Shown one piece after another: positions 38,019 through 46,660 of a DNA stretch of 64,000 nt. How positions within the stretch are numbered: the stretch's first letter is position 1; every line of letters starts with the position of its first letter. The DNA comes from Chloroflexi bacterium CSP1-4 (GTDB lineage Bacteria > Chloroflexota > Limnocylindria > Limnocylindrales > CSP1-4). The notes beneath the pieces are model-generated. The model was given only the letters and a program-made list of their open reading frames with translations. It searched no databases and was not told the DNA's origin. The translations under genes and the position numbers were made by a program. Location: NCBI GenBank assembly GCA_001443375.1, contig LDXM01000004.1, positions 10,089 through 74,088 on the forward strand, read 5' to 3'.

Positions 38019-39557
38019 ATGAGCCAGCTGATCGACCAGACCCCCGAGGCCACCGGCGCGGCGGCGCCGACCACCCACGGCAATTTCATCGGCGGCGAGT
38101 GGTGCGAGAGCGTCACCGGCCGCACCTTCGAGAGCGTCAACCCGGCCGACACGCGCGATGTCGTGGGCCGCTTCCAGGCCTCGAACGCCGCGGACGCGGC
38201 GGCCGCCATCCGGGCCGCCGACCTGGCGCTGCCGGCCTGGCGCGCCACCCCGGCCCCCAAGCGCGGCGAGATCCTCTATCGCTTCGGTGCCCTCATGGCC
38301 GAGCACAAGGAGCGGCTGGCACGGGCCATGACGCGCGAGATGGGCAAGGTCCTGGCCGAGGCGCGTGGCGACGTGCAGGAGGGCATCGACATCGCCTTCC
38401 TGATGGCGGGCGAGGGGCGCCGCATGTTCGGCGACACCGTACCCAGCGAGCTGCCCGACAAGTGGGCCATGAGCATCCGCCAGCCGATCGGCGTGGCCGG
38501 CATCATCACGCCCTGGAACTTCCCCATCGCCATCCCCTGCTGGAAGATGATGCCCGCGCTCGTGACCGGCAACACGGTCGTTTTCAAACCGGCCTCGGAC
38601 ACCCCCCACTGCGCGGTCCTGCTGGTCGAGCTGATGCACGAGGCGGGCTTCCCGGCCGGCACGGTCAACCTCGTGACCGGCTCCGGCGAGGACGTGGGGC
38701 TGCCCATCGTGCAGAGCCCCGACGTCCCGGTCATCAGCTTCACCGGCAACAACGCCACGGGCACGGCCATCGCGCAGGCGGCGGCCAGGCGCCTCAAGCG
38801 CTTGTCCCTCGAGCTGGGCGGCAAGAACGGCGTCATCGTCATGCCCGACGCCGACCTCGAGCTGGCCACCGACGGCATCGTGTGGTCCGCCTTCGGCACG
38901 ACCGGCCAGCGCTGCACCGCCTGCAGCCGGGTCATCGTGCACGAGGCCGTGGCCGACGACCTCGTTGGCCGGATCGCCGAGCGCGCCGCGAGGCTCCGCC
39001 TCGGCCCCGGGCTGGACGAGACCACGGACGTCGGCCCGCTCATCAACGCTGCCGCGCTCGAGAAGGTCGGCGGTTACGCGGGGGTCGGCCGCGCGGAGGG
39101 CCGCCTCGTGATCGGCGGCGGATCCGCCACGGATCGCCCGGGCTGCGAGCACGGCCACTTCTTCGCCCCCACCGTCTTCGATGGCATCGAGCCCATGGAC
39201 CGCCTGGGCCAGGAGGAGATCTTCGGCCCCATCCTCTCGATCATCCGCGTGCCCGACTACGACGCTGCGATCATGGCCGCCAACCAGACCCGCTTCGGGC
39301 TCTCGGCGAGCATCTTCACGCGCGACGTGAACCTCGCCTTCCGGGCCATGCGCGACCTCGAGACGGGCATCGTCTACGTCAATGCCGGGACCACGGGCGC
39401 CGAGACGCACCTGCCCTTCGGCGGCTGGAAGGGCACCGGGAACGGCCATCGCGAAGCGGGCCATGCGGCACTCGACACCTTCACCGAGTGGAAGGCAGTC
39501 TATGTGGACTACTCGGGTCGACTCCAGCGCGCCCAGATCGACAACCAGCCCGAGTAG
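38019..39557 (+). CDS. NAD(P)-dependent aldehyde dehydrogenase
   Basis: The 512-residue protein has the ALDH fold: IITPWNFPIAIPCWKMMPAL (catalytic Asn), KPASDTP, FTGNNATG, LSLELGGKNGVIV (general-base Glu) and GTTGQRCTACSR with the nucleophile Cys at about residue 303. QEEIFGPILSII and the end NAGTTGAETHLPFGGWKGTG are close to the ALDH7-like/aminoadipic-semialdehyde group. The exact aldehyde is not certain; oxidation of a semialdehyde from lysine or similar amines is plausible. ATG 38019 lies six bases after TAGAAT (38007-38012), a clean leaderless start. Confidence 0.93.
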   Translation: MSQLIDQTPEATGAAAPTTHGNFIGGEWCESVTGRTFESVNPADTRDVVGRFQASNAADAAAAIRAADLALPAWRATPAPKRGEILYRFGALMAEHKERLARAMTREMGKVLAEARGDVQEGIDIAFLMAGEGRRMFGDTVPSELPDKWAMSIRQPIGVAGIITPWNFPIAIPCWKMMPALVTGNTVVFKPASDTPHCAVLLVELMHEAGFPAGTVNLVTGSGEDVGLPIVQSPDVPVISFTGNNATGTAIAQAAARRLKRLSLELGGKNGVIVMPDADLELATDGIVWSAFGTTGQRCTACSRVIVHEAVADDLVGRIAERAARLRLGPGLDETTDVGPLINAAALEKVGGYAGVGRAEGRLVIGGGSATDRPGCEHGHFFAPTVFDGIEPMDRLGQEEIFGPILSIIRVPDYDAAIMAANQTRFGLSASIFTRDVNLAFRAMRDLETGIVYVNAGTTGAETHLPFGGWKGTGNGHREAGHAALDTFTEWKAVYVDYSGRLQRAQIDNQPE

Positions 39558-39599
39558 GTGCGCGAGCCTCACCAGATGAGGAGGGGGAACCGGGCGAGA

Positions 39600-39634
39600 T
39601 AAGGCGATCGACCGATGTGCGTCTCGTCGCCTTA
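39600..39634. promoter_or_regulatory. Inverted repeat upstream of the sigma-factor gene
   Basis: TAAGGCGA (39600-39607) and TCGCCTTA (39627-39634) are perfect inverted repeats 19 bases apart, in the 131-base gap between the aldehyde dehydrogenase and sigma-factor genes. No T run follows, so an operator or a weak mRNA hairpin are both possible. Confidence 0.45.
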
Positions 39635-39688
39635 GATGCAGCCTCCATCCCAGTCGGCAGGTGGCCGAGCTGGGACCGGAGGACGACG

Positions 39689-40249
39689 ATGACGGATCTG
39701 GCCCTGGCAGCGACTCCTGGAGTGGGGGCGCTGCCAGGTGGAGGGGCCGAGTTGATGTTGGTACGGGCGTACGAGGAGGATCGGGCGGCCCTGGAGGGCT
39801 ACCTGCTCTTCCTTACCCGGGACAGGCTGGTGGCCGAGGAGATCGCGCAGGAGGCCTTCGCCCGCCTCGTGCGCGAGGTTCACGCCGGGCGCGCGCCGAC
39901 GAGCGTTCATGGCTGGCTTCGACGGGTGGGGTCCAACCTGGCCATGAGTCGCGGCCGGCGACTGCAGGTGGCCGAGCGCAAGCGATCCTCCCTGCTCGTG
40001 TACGACGTGGCGGACTCGGCCGAGTCGGCCGCGCTTCGCCGGGAGGACTGCCGGCAGCTCCGCGCGGCCCTGGCCTGCCTTGAGCAGACCGACCGCGAGG
40101 CGCTTCTCCTCGCCGCAGCCGGTTTCAGCGGCGCCGAGATCGGCGCCCGCATGGGGCGATCGGACGGCGCGACGCGCACGCTGCTGTGCCGCGCCCGTCG
40201 GCGACTGCGCAACGAGCTCGTCCGGGCGGAGGGCGTCGCCTTCGCCTGA
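39689..40249 (+). CDS. RNA polymerase sigma factor, ECF/sigma-70 type
   Basis: The 186-residue protein has region 2 (RAALEGYLLFLTRDRLVAEE, IAQEAFARLVREV) and region 4 (ALACLEQTDREALLLAAAGF, SGAEIGARMGRSDGATRTLLCRARRRL), the layout of ECF sigma factors. It directs RNA polymerase to special promoters. GGAGG six bases before ATG 39689 is a strong ribosome site, although the frame is open upstream. No anti-sigma gene is adjacent. It is followed after 60 bases by the large LuxR-type regulator, suggesting a regulatory pair. Confidence 0.9.
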   Translation: MTDLALAATPGVGALPGGGAELMLVRAYEEDRAALEGYLLFLTRDRLVAEEIAQEAFARLVREVHAGRAPTSVHGWLRRVGSNLAMSRGRRLQVAERKRSSLLVYDVADSAESAALRREDCRQLRAALACLEQTDREALLLAAAGFSGAEIGARMGRSDGATRTLLCRARRRLRNELVRAEGVAFA

Positions 40250-40309
40250 GCGGCGGGGGCCTCCCCGGATCGCCGGCCGCAGGCTCGACGGGGGGCAGAT
40301 AATCCCGGC

Positions 40310-43300
40310 GTGACCGGGATCGACACGGCGTTCGTAGGGCGGCGTCTCGAGCTGGCCCGACTGCGTGCCGCGCTGGACCTCGCCGAGGCGGGCGAACCGA
40401 GAGTCGTCGTCGTTTCGGGCGAGGCGGGCATCGGCAAGTCCCGGCTCGTGGCGCATCTCGGCGCCGAGGCGCGCGAGCGGGGCTGGCTGGTCATCGGCGG
40501 CGCCTGTCTCGAGCTGAGCGGGGGCACGATGCCCTACCTGCCCTTCGTGGAGGCGCTGCGGGCGCTGCTCGCGGCGCTTCCCCCGGATCGCGTGCGGCCG
40601 ATCATCGGTCCCGCCCGCGAGGAGCTGCGTCATCTCGTCCCCGAGCTGGCCACGGAGCCGCGCGGTCGCGAGGCACGCCCGGCGGCGGGGGCGGCACTGG
40701 GCGAGGAGGGCCACCTGGCGCGCGTGCGTCTGTTCGAGCTGCTGCTGGGCATGGCCGAGCGGATCGCCGCCGAATGGCCCCTAGCCGTCGTCGTCGAGGA
40801 CCTCCAGTGGGGAGACGCCGCCTCGCTTGACCTCATCGCGTTCCTGACGCGCAACATCCGCCATGGGCGGATGGTCCTCTTCATCACCGTTCGCACTGAC
40901 GACCTGGGCGATCGGCACCCGCTGTTGCCGTTCCTCGGTGAGCTGGAGCGCAACGAGCGCGTCGAGCACGTCGAGCTGGACCGCTTCGGTCGCGAGGACG
41001 TGGTCGCCCAGCTCACGGGCCTGCTCGGCCGGCCACCCGAGACGACGCTGGTGGACCGCGTGATCGAGCGAACGGCCGGCAACCCCTTCTTCGTCGAGGA
41101 GCTGGCCGACCTTGCGGACGCGGGAGGGGCGCTTCCGGCGCAGCTCCGCGACATCCTCGTGGCGCGCCTGGGGAGCCTCTCCGAACCGGCTCGCGAGGTC
41201 GTCCGCATCGCCTCCGCCGCCGGCCGCACGATCGACGACGCCCTGCTGGTGCGGGTCGCCGCGCAGCCCGACCGCAAGACCATCCACGCCCTCCGTGAAG
41301 CCGTCGAACGCGGCATCCTCGTCCCGGCCGACGGCGCGGGCGTCGAGGGCTACGCGTTCCGGCACCCGCTGCTGCGGGAGGTCGTGGCCACGAGCCTGTT
41401 GCCCGGCGAACGACGGCGCCTCCACGCGGCGTTCGCGCACGCGCTGGCCGAGACGCCGGCGGCCGGACCCGGGCCGTCCGCCGCCGAGCTGGCCTATCAC
41501 TGGGACGCCGCCGGTGACGCGGGGCGTGCCCTGAACGCCTCGATCGAGGCGGGCTATGCGGCCGAGCGCGTCTATGCGTTCCGCGAAGCGCAGGGGCACT
41601 TCGAGCGCGCCCTCGAGCTCTGGGACAGCGTGCCGTTCGCCGACGACCGCGTGCCCGTGGACCGGCTGGCGGTCAGCGAACGGGCGGCCGCCATGGCCGC
41701 CCTGGTCGGCGACCACCGACGCGCCATCAAGCTGACCCGGGCGGCGCTGGCGTCGCTCGACGAGACGGCGGATCCCGAGCGGGCGGGTCTGTTCCACAGC
41801 CGGTTGCGCTGGTACCTCTGGGAGTCGGGAGATCAGGAGTCGGCGCTGGCCGACGCGCTCGAGGCCGTCCGCCTCGTGCCCGCGGATCCGCCGAGCGCGC
41901 TGCGAGCCAACGTCCTCGGTCACGCGGCGGGCCTGCTGCTGTTCTCGGGTCGCATCGAGGAGTCGGAGCGCCTCGCCCGTGAGGCCCTTGCCCTGGCCCA
42001 GCGCGTCGGCGCCCACGAGGAGGAGGCGCTCGCGCTCGGCGTCCTCGGCTGGGACCTCGTGCAAACCGGCCGCGTGGAGGAGGGCCTCGCCAGCGTGCGC
42101 GAGGCCTGGCTCATCGCGCGCCGCATCGGCCAGATCACCGGCCTCGCCCTCGCCTACAACCACCTCGCGGCCATCCTCGATCATGCCGGTCGCGTCGCCG
42201 AGAGCCTGCAGGTGGCCGAGGAGGGCATCGAGCTGGCCGCGCGCCTGGGCGTCGAGCGGACGTTCGGGGCGCAGCTCGAGGGGAACGCGGCCCACGCCCT
42301 CTTCCGCCTGGGGCGCTGGCCGGAAGCCGATGCGCTGACGCGCCGGGCCCTGGAGCGGGGCGCGGCGGGCGCGATCGAGCTGTGGCTGCTCGTCGTGCGT
42401 AGCCGCCTCGACGTCGCACGGGGCCGCTTCGCGGAGGCGGCACGCGAGTTCGCGGCGCTGGGCGCCATCGAGGACGAGGTCGGGGCGCGGCCGTACCTCG
42501 GCTGGCTGGCGGTCGCCCAGGCCGAGGCGGCCGTATGGCAGGCTGATCCCCGCTCCGCGCTCGACCGCGTCATGGCCATGCTCGATGCGGGCGAGCTGCC
42601 GCGTGCCGATGCCTCGGTCGCCTCGCTCGCGGCGCTCGGGCTGCGCGCGGCGGCCGATCTGCTCGAGACCGCGGCCGGGCGTGCCGACGGGTCGATCGAG
42701 GCGGCGAGGCCGGCCGCTCGGCGCATCCAGGATCTCGTGCGGCGGCTTCGTTCGGCCGAGCTGCTCTCGCCGCCGGACCTGCCGACGGCCGGGCCGATCC
42801 CCACGTCGCCCGGTCACGGCGCCGAAGCGGCCCTCATCGCGGCCGAGGCGTCGCGCCTGCGGGCTCGGCCCGACCCGGGTCCGTGGCGAGCGACCGAGGC
42901 AGCGGCCCAGGCCGAGGGTCGCGTGTACCTCGTCGCCTACGCTCGCTTCCGCCTGGCTGCGGCGTTCCTCGCCCGGCGGGGCGGCCGGGACGCGGTCGCG
43001 GCCGCGCTGCGCGGGGCGGACGAGGTCGCGACCGGCCTCGGCGCGGCGCCGCTCCGGGACGCCATCGAGGAGCTGGCGCGCCGGGCGCGGATCCCGCTGC
43101 CGACGACGGCGGCGGCGGCCCGGACGACGTCGCGCTTCGGCCTCACGGAGCGGGAACGCGAGGTGCTCGCCCTGGTGGCCGAAGGCCGCTCCAACCGGGA
43201 GATCGGCCAGGTCCTCTTCATCAGCCCCAAGACCGCCAGCGTCCACGTCTCGAACATCCTGGGCAAGCTCGGCGTCGAGGGGCGGGTGGAGGCGGTCACG

Positions 43301-43369
43301 ATGGCCCATCGCCTCGGCTTGCTGGAGCCGGAGCCGGCGGGCGCCGGCGCGCCCACATCGCGGCGCTGA
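40310..43369 (+). CDS. Large ATP-binding LuxR-family regulator (LAL/MalT-like)
   Basis: A 1019-residue regulator. FVGRRLELARLRAAL opens an AAA/NACHT-like ATPase with Walker A SGEAGIGKSRLV (about residue 37) and Walker B VVVEDLQWGDAASLDLI (about 161). The middle, from about 400 to 900, is a long run of TPR-like helices. The last 65 residues are a LuxR HTH: FGLTEREREVLALVAEGRSN and REIGQVLFISPKTASVHVSNILGKLGV. Such LAL proteins sense a ligand through the TPR part, oligomerise with ATP and activate transcription. GTG 40310 is six bases after GATAAT (40298-40303). It probably governs nearby genes; the ligand is unknown. Confidence 0.93.
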   Translation: MTGIDTAFVGRRLELARLRAALDLAEAGEPRVVVVSGEAGIGKSRLVAHLGAEARERGWLVIGGACLELSGGTMPYLPFVEALRALLAALPPDRVRPIIGPAREELRHLVPELATEPRGREARPAAGAALGEEGHLARVRLFELLLGMAERIAAEWPLAVVVEDLQWGDAASLDLIAFLTRNIRHGRMVLFITVRTDDLGDRHPLLPFLGELERNERVEHVELDRFGREDVVAQLTGLLGRPPETTLVDRVIERTAGNPFFVEELADLADAGGALPAQLRDILVARLGSLSEPAREVVRIASAAGRTIDDALLVRVAAQPDRKTIHALREAVERGILVPADGAGVEGYAFRHPLLREVVATSLLPGERRRLHAAFAHALAETPAAGPGPSAAELAYHWDAAGDAGRALNASIEAGYAAERVYAFREAQGHFERALELWDSVPFADDRVPVDRLAVSERAAAMAALVGDHRRAIKLTRAALASLDETADPERAGLFHSRLRWYLWESGDQESALADALEAVRLVPADPPSALRANVLGHAAGLLLFSGRIEESERLAREALALAQRVGAHEEEALALGVLGWDLVQTGRVEEGLASVREAWLIARRIGQITGLALAYNHLAAILDHAGRVAESLQVAEEGIELAARLGVERTFGAQLEGNAAHALFRLGRWPEADALTRRALERGAAGAIELWLLVVRSRLDVARGRFAEAAREFAALGAIEDEVGARPYLGWLAVAQAEAAVWQADPRSALDRVMAMLDAGELPRADASVASLAALGLRAAADLLETAAGRADGSIEAARPAARRIQDLVRRLRSAELLSPPDLPTAGPIPTSPGHGAEAALIAAEASRLRARPDPGPWRATEAAAQAEGRVYLVAYARFRLAAAFLARRGGRDAVAAALRGADEVATGLGAAPLRDAIEELARRARIPLPTTAAAARTTSRFGLTEREREVLALVAEGRSNREIGQVLFISPKTASVHVSNILGKLGVEGRVEAVTMAHRLGLLEPEPAGAGAPTSRR

Positions 43370-43427
43370 CGGGGGGAGGGGCGTTTGGCGCCGCGCGACG
43401 CGTGTCTGCGGTAGAATCCGCGCCTTC

Positions 43428-43502
43428 GGGCCGCTAGCTCAATGGTAGAGCAGCTGACTCTTAATCAGCTGGTTGAAGGTTCGAGTCCTTCGCGGCTCAC
43501 CA
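43428..43502 (+). tRNA. tRNA-Lys (CTT)
   Basis: Acceptor GGGCCGC pairs with GCGGCTC (one G-T pair), D arm GCTC/GAGC, anticodon stem GCTGA/TCAGC around CTCTTAA (anticodon CTT), T arm GAAGG TTCGAGT CCTTC, discriminator A, encoded CCA. TAGAAT at 43412-43417, ten bases upstream, is the -10. A terminator hairpin follows within 20 bases. Confidence 0.96.
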
Positions 43503-43519
43503 GGATTTCACGCACGGAT

Positions 43520-43547
43520 CGGCCCTCCGGACGCCACCGGGGGGCCG
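43520..43547 (+). terminator. Terminator hairpin after tRNA-Lys
   Basis: CGGCCCTCCGG (43520-43530) pairs with CCGGGGGGCCG (43537-43547) with one T-G wobble around ACGCCA, followed by TTCGATT. The stem is strong, the T run poor, as expected in a GC-rich genome. Confidence 0.65.
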
Positions 43548-43683
43548 TTCGATTCGAGCCTGTACCACCCGCCGTACCACCTAGCCGGTGGCGGCGCGAC
43601 GTGGCCGCGAAGCTCGCCGAGGGTTATCGGCAGCTCGCCCTCGTCGGCCTCCTCGCTGGCCGTCGGCTACGCTCAGTCACCGC

Positions 43684-43707
43684 GCCGGTGTAGCTCAGCT
43701 ACAGAGC
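43684..43707 (+). pseudogene. 5' fragment resembling a tRNA
   Basis: GCCGGTGTAGCTCAGCTACA followed by GAGC looks like a tRNA acceptor strand, position 8-9 TA and a D arm (GCTC/GAGC) of the tRNA-Thr sort. No anticodon arm or 3' half follows. It may be the scar of another tRNA-targeted insertion. The rest of 43548-43890 holds no recognised gene, apart from TACAAT near 43802 as a likely -10 for the next gene. Confidence 0.4.
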
Positions 43708-43890
43708 GGAGAGCATCGATCCGCGCTTCGGCCGGCCACTCGAGCGGCGCCGACGGGGCGCCACTCCACCGCCACGATGATCTGATGGTGACGGGCGACG
43801 GCTACAATGACCGGTGCTCTCGAGACCTTTGCCCGACCGGCGATCCGAGGCGCGATCGCGACGTCGAGCAGTTCGGCAAGAGGTGCCAGC

Positions 43891-44283
43891 GTGCAAGCGA
43901 TCCCCGAGGAACTCGCCTACCTGCTGCGCACGAACGTGCTCGCGCACGTGTCCCTGACCGAAGCGGATGGATCGCTCGTGACCCATGTCATGTGGGTGGA
44001 TTACGACGGCGAGCACATCCTGACGATCTCGCCGACCGGGTCATCCAAGAGCCGCGCCGTGCGCCTACGCCCCAACATCGCCGTCTCCGTGGTTGACCCG
44101 GAGAACCCGTGGCGCCGCCTCGCGATTAGTGGACGCGTCACCGAGATCCGCGACGACGAGGGACTCGCCTTCATCAACAGGCTCTCCGAGCGGTACGTCG
44201 GGGCGCCCTATCCGCGCCCGGGGCCGCGCGAGATCTTCGTCATCACGCCGGACCGGGTCCGTTCGTTCATGGGACGGGGCTGA
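43891..44283 (+). CDS. PPOX-class flavin/F420-binding protein
   Basis: The 130-residue protein has the split-barrel pyridoxamine-phosphate-oxidase-like fold: LLRTNVLAHVSLTEADGSLV, THVMWVDYDGEHILTISPTG, SSKSRAVRLRPNIAVSVVDPENPWRRLAISGRV and ERYVGAPYPRPGPREIFVI. The members of this Rv1155-like group bind F420 or FMN and reduce small organic compounds; which cofactor cannot be told here. GTG 43891 has AGAGG seven bases upstream. The frame is open 28 codons further but that part is low-complexity. TACAAT near 43802 implies a leader of about 80 bases. Confidence 0.85.
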   Translation: MQAIPEELAYLLRTNVLAHVSLTEADGSLVTHVMWVDYDGEHILTISPTGSSKSRAVRLRPNIAVSVVDPENPWRRLAISGRVTEIRDDEGLAFINRLSERYVGAPYPRPGPREIFVITPDRVRSFMGRG

Positions 44284-44399
44284 GCTGCCGCGGAAGCGCG
44301 AATGTGCCAGTCTCGCGGCGTCGCTGGATGACGTGGGGAAGATGGCCGTGAGCTACGCCGAAGATCGCTACCTCGCCGACATCGTCGAGGATCGCGCGG

Positions 44400-44869
44400 G
44401 GGTTCTTGGGCCGAGTGACGGGCTCCGCATCCTCGTGCACGGTGGCTGGAGCTCGGACCGGCCGACAGTCGCAGCCAGCGCGACTCCATAGGCTGCCCAC
44501 GAGACCGGCCGCTCGGCTGTCCAGCTCTGCCGTGACAGCTAGACCGGCTGCGTCTGGGCTGCCTCGGTGCTCGAATGCACCAAGCCGAATGGCCGATGGC
44601 GTCACCGGCGTACTTCTCTTCGTAGCCCTCGTACCGGGCGACGATGTCGCTCAGGGCACGCACGAGCGGGTCCACGATCTCCAGCAGCTCCTCGGAATCG
44701 ACCTGTTGTGCGAGTGCGTGAAGCCCGAGATGTCCGCGAACAGCGCGGTGTTGAGACGGCGCGCCTCTCTGAGCTGGTCCGTCGAGCGGAAGCGCTCGCC
44801 GGACGGCTGAGTTCCCGCCGCGCCGCCGACCTCGGGAGGCAGGATGCGCGGCCGCCCGATGTGGTGCAT
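44400..44869 (-). pseudogene. Class III adenylate/guanylate cyclase remnant, frameshifted
   Basis: On the minus strand, from ATG 44869, one frame reads up to REARRLNTALFADISGFT, the start of a class III cyclase domain (FADISGF holds a metal Asp). The sense then moves to a second frame, ALAQQVDSEELLEIVDPLVR and ALSDIVARYEGYEEKYAGDAIG, and a third frame holds a scrap APATVHEDAEP typical of the next block. Loss of one base near 44715 explains the first jump. The nucleotide-binding region is incomplete and the end is missing. A dead signalling gene, transcribed, if at all, without an active product. Confidence 0.75.
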
Positions 44870-44923
44870 GCTGGTTCCCGCGGCGGCGCTCCATCCCCCC
44901 TGGACGCCGCCGCGCTTCGTTGC

Positions 44924-46204
44924 TCAGCCGGCCGCCACCCGGGCGCCGCGGTCGGCGGCGATTCCCTCCAGGGCCTCGAGCAGCCGATCGACCTCGGCGG
45001 CGGTGTTGTAGTGGACGATGCCGAGCCGCAGGACGCCGCCCGTCTCGTAGAGACCCAATCGCTCGATCAGCGCCCGGGCGTAGAAGTCGCCATCCCAGGC
45101 GAAGATGCCCTGGCGGCCGAGCGCCTGCGCCGCTTCGCGCGGCGAGACGCCGTCGATGGTCACGGCCACGGTCGGCGTCCGCTCCGCCAGACGGCTCGGC
45201 TCGGCCATGCCGTGGACGCGGACGCCGCGGATCGCCGTCAGGCCGCGGATGAGCCGGGCGGCCAGCGTCAGCTCGTAGTCCTGGATGGCGCGCATGGCGG
45301 CCAGGATCTCGGCCCGCCTCCCGCCCTCGCCGGCGTCGGCCGCGACCTCCCCGTAGCGGCGGCCCACCGAGCGCAGGTAGTCGACGGCGGCGAGCGTGCC
45401 CGCGATCCCTTCGAAGTTCTGGGTCCCGGTCTGGAACCGGTCGTGGGCCGGTCGCACCTTGTAGGCCGGTAGCGCGTCGAGCACGTCGGCGCGGCCGTAG
45501 AGCGCGCCGAGGTGGGGCCCGAACCACTTGTAGGCCGAGGTGACGAGGAAGTCGGCGCCCAGGGCACGCACGTCGACCGGGCCGTGGGGTACGTAGTGGA
45601 CGGCGTCGACGTAGGTCAGCGCGCCGACCGCCCGCGCCCGCGCCGCGATCTCGCGCACCGGGTTGATCGTCCCCACCGAGTTCGAGGCCAGGCCGACCGC
45701 CACGAGCTTCGTCCGCGGCCCCAGGACGGCGTCGAGGCTGTCGAGGTCCAGCGTGGCGTCATCGGGGTGGATGTCTACCGTCCGCACCACCAGCCCGCGG
45801 TCGTCGGCCAGGCGGCGCCAGGGCGAGACGTTGGCCTCGTGGTCGAGCGTCGTGACGACGATCTCATCGCGCGGCGCGAGCGTGGCGCCGATGGAACGGC
45901 TGATGTGGAAGGTCAGCGTCGTCATGTTGTAGCCGAACTTGATCTCGTCAGGCGAGGCGGCGCCGAGCAGGTCGGCTACGGCGCCGCGCGCCTCGGCCAC
46001 GACGGCGTCGCTGCGCTCGCTGGTCAGGAAGGCGCCGCCGTCGTTGGCGTTCGAGGTCAGGTAGTAGCGGGTGACCGCATCGATCACGCGCTGCGAGACC
46101 TGCGTCCCACCGGGGCCGTCGAAGTAGGCCGCCGGCCGGCCGTGCTGCTCCAGGGCCAGGGCGGGGAACTCGGCGCGCAGGGCCTCCACGTCGTAGTCGG
46201 TCAT
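44924..46204 (-). CDS. Class V aminotransferase, cysteine desulfurase-like
   Basis: The 426-residue protein is a fold-type I PLP enzyme of the cysteine-desulfurase-like group: YFDGPGGTQVSQRVIDAV at the start, TTLDHEANVSPWRRLAD (PLP-facing His), VGLASNSVGTINPV, YVDAVHYVPHGPVDVRALGADFL and VTSAYKWFGPHLGALYG with the Schiff-base Lys. The C-terminal small domain ends LRLGIVHYNTAAEVDRLLEAL. It resembles the subfamily of stand-alone desulfurases or selenocysteine lyase-like enzymes without a clear Cys-loop; substrate uncertain. GGAGAT about 15 bases and AGAAGG just before the ATG are weak ribosome sites. Not linked to Fe-S assembly genes here. Confidence 0.88.
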   Translation of the reverse strand: MTDYDVEALRAEFPALALEQHGRPAAYFDGPGGTQVSQRVIDAVTRYYLTSNANDGGAFLTSERSDAVVAEARGAVADLLGAASPDEIKFGYNMTTLTFHISRSIGATLAPRDEIVVTTLDHEANVSPWRRLADDRGLVVRTVDIHPDDATLDLDSLDAVLGPRTKLVAVGLASNSVGTINPVREIAARARAVGALTYVDAVHYVPHGPVDVRALGADFLVTSAYKWFGPHLGALYGRADVLDALPAYKVRPAHDRFQTGTQNFEGIAGTLAAVDYLRSVGRRYGEVAADAGEGGRRAEILAAMRAIQDYELTLAARLIRGLTAIRGVRVHGMAEPSRLAERTPTVAVTIDGVSPREAAQALGRQGIFAWDGDFYARALIERLGLYETGGVLRLGIVHYNTAAEVDRLLEALEGIAADRGARVAAG

Positions 46205-46259
46205 CCTTCTGGGATCTCCTCTTGCATGTGACGGCTGCGGCGTGTACCCGCCATCCTGG

Positions 46260-46460
46260 TCAGGCGCGGCGCAGCAGCAGCCAGCCTCCGGCCAGCGCGA
46301 TCCCGATCACGACCGCGACGCCGACGACTCCCCCGGGCACGATCTCAGCCAGGTCGCGCAGTGCGGCGGAGAATGCGCCCACGACGCTGGACATGAGCCC
46401 GGACAGCGAGTCGCCGATGCCACCGAGCGCGTCACCGACGGCCCGACCGAGCCCATCCAT
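46260..46460 (-). CDS. 66-residue single-span membrane protein
   Basis: MDGLGRAVGDALGGIGDSLS begins an amphipathic N-terminal part; the C-terminus VVGVAVVIGIALAGGWLLL is a membrane span with final RRA. There is no recognised family. A TACACT box at 46467-46472 (minus strand), six bases before the ATG, matches the leaderless pattern of other genes here and supports its reality. It sits between the aminotransferase (same strand, 55 bases downstream) and the divergent carA leader. Function unknown. Confidence 0.65.
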   Translation of the reverse strand: MDGLGRAVGDALGGIGDSLSGLMSSVVGAFSAALRDLAEIVPGGVVGVAVVIGIALAGGWLLLRRA

Positions 46461-46511
46461 CCGTCGAGTGTAATGGCCCCGCCCGCGCGGACGCCTCGAT
46501 GCACCCTCTGC

Positions 46512-46634
46512 TAGGCTAGGGGCGCTCCCTTCATCGCGGTCCTGAGAGGCCGCAGGGACCGGTCCCGAGAGGCCGGGAGAGGAGGACGCTTGAACGCGCG
46601 ACGCAGACCACCGTGCCCCCGAGGCCCGGTGGTC
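46512..46634 (+). promoter_or_regulatory. PyrR-type attenuation leader of carAB
   Basis: TAGGCT (46512-46517) is a probable -10. The RNA then holds two stem-loops with the PyrR-binding look: GGTCCTGAGAGGCCGCAGGG with its ACC end (46538-46560) and GGTCCCGAGAGGCC...GGAGGAC (46561-46587). Both show the GAGAGGC loop inside a UCC/GGA stem. A hairpin GACCACCG/CGGTGGTC (46606-46634) followed by GTTCCTTGT can serve as the terminator. When UMP is plentiful PyrR would bind the loops and favour termination before carA. No pyrR gene is in the window. Confidence 0.6.
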
Positions 46635-46660
46635 GTTCCTTGTGCGGAGGCCGATCGCCG

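Noticed and set aside
40781-43309. 842-residue open frame on the minus strand
   Set aside because: It is the shadow of the LuxR-family ATPase regulator; the plus strand shows Walker and HTH motifs in order.
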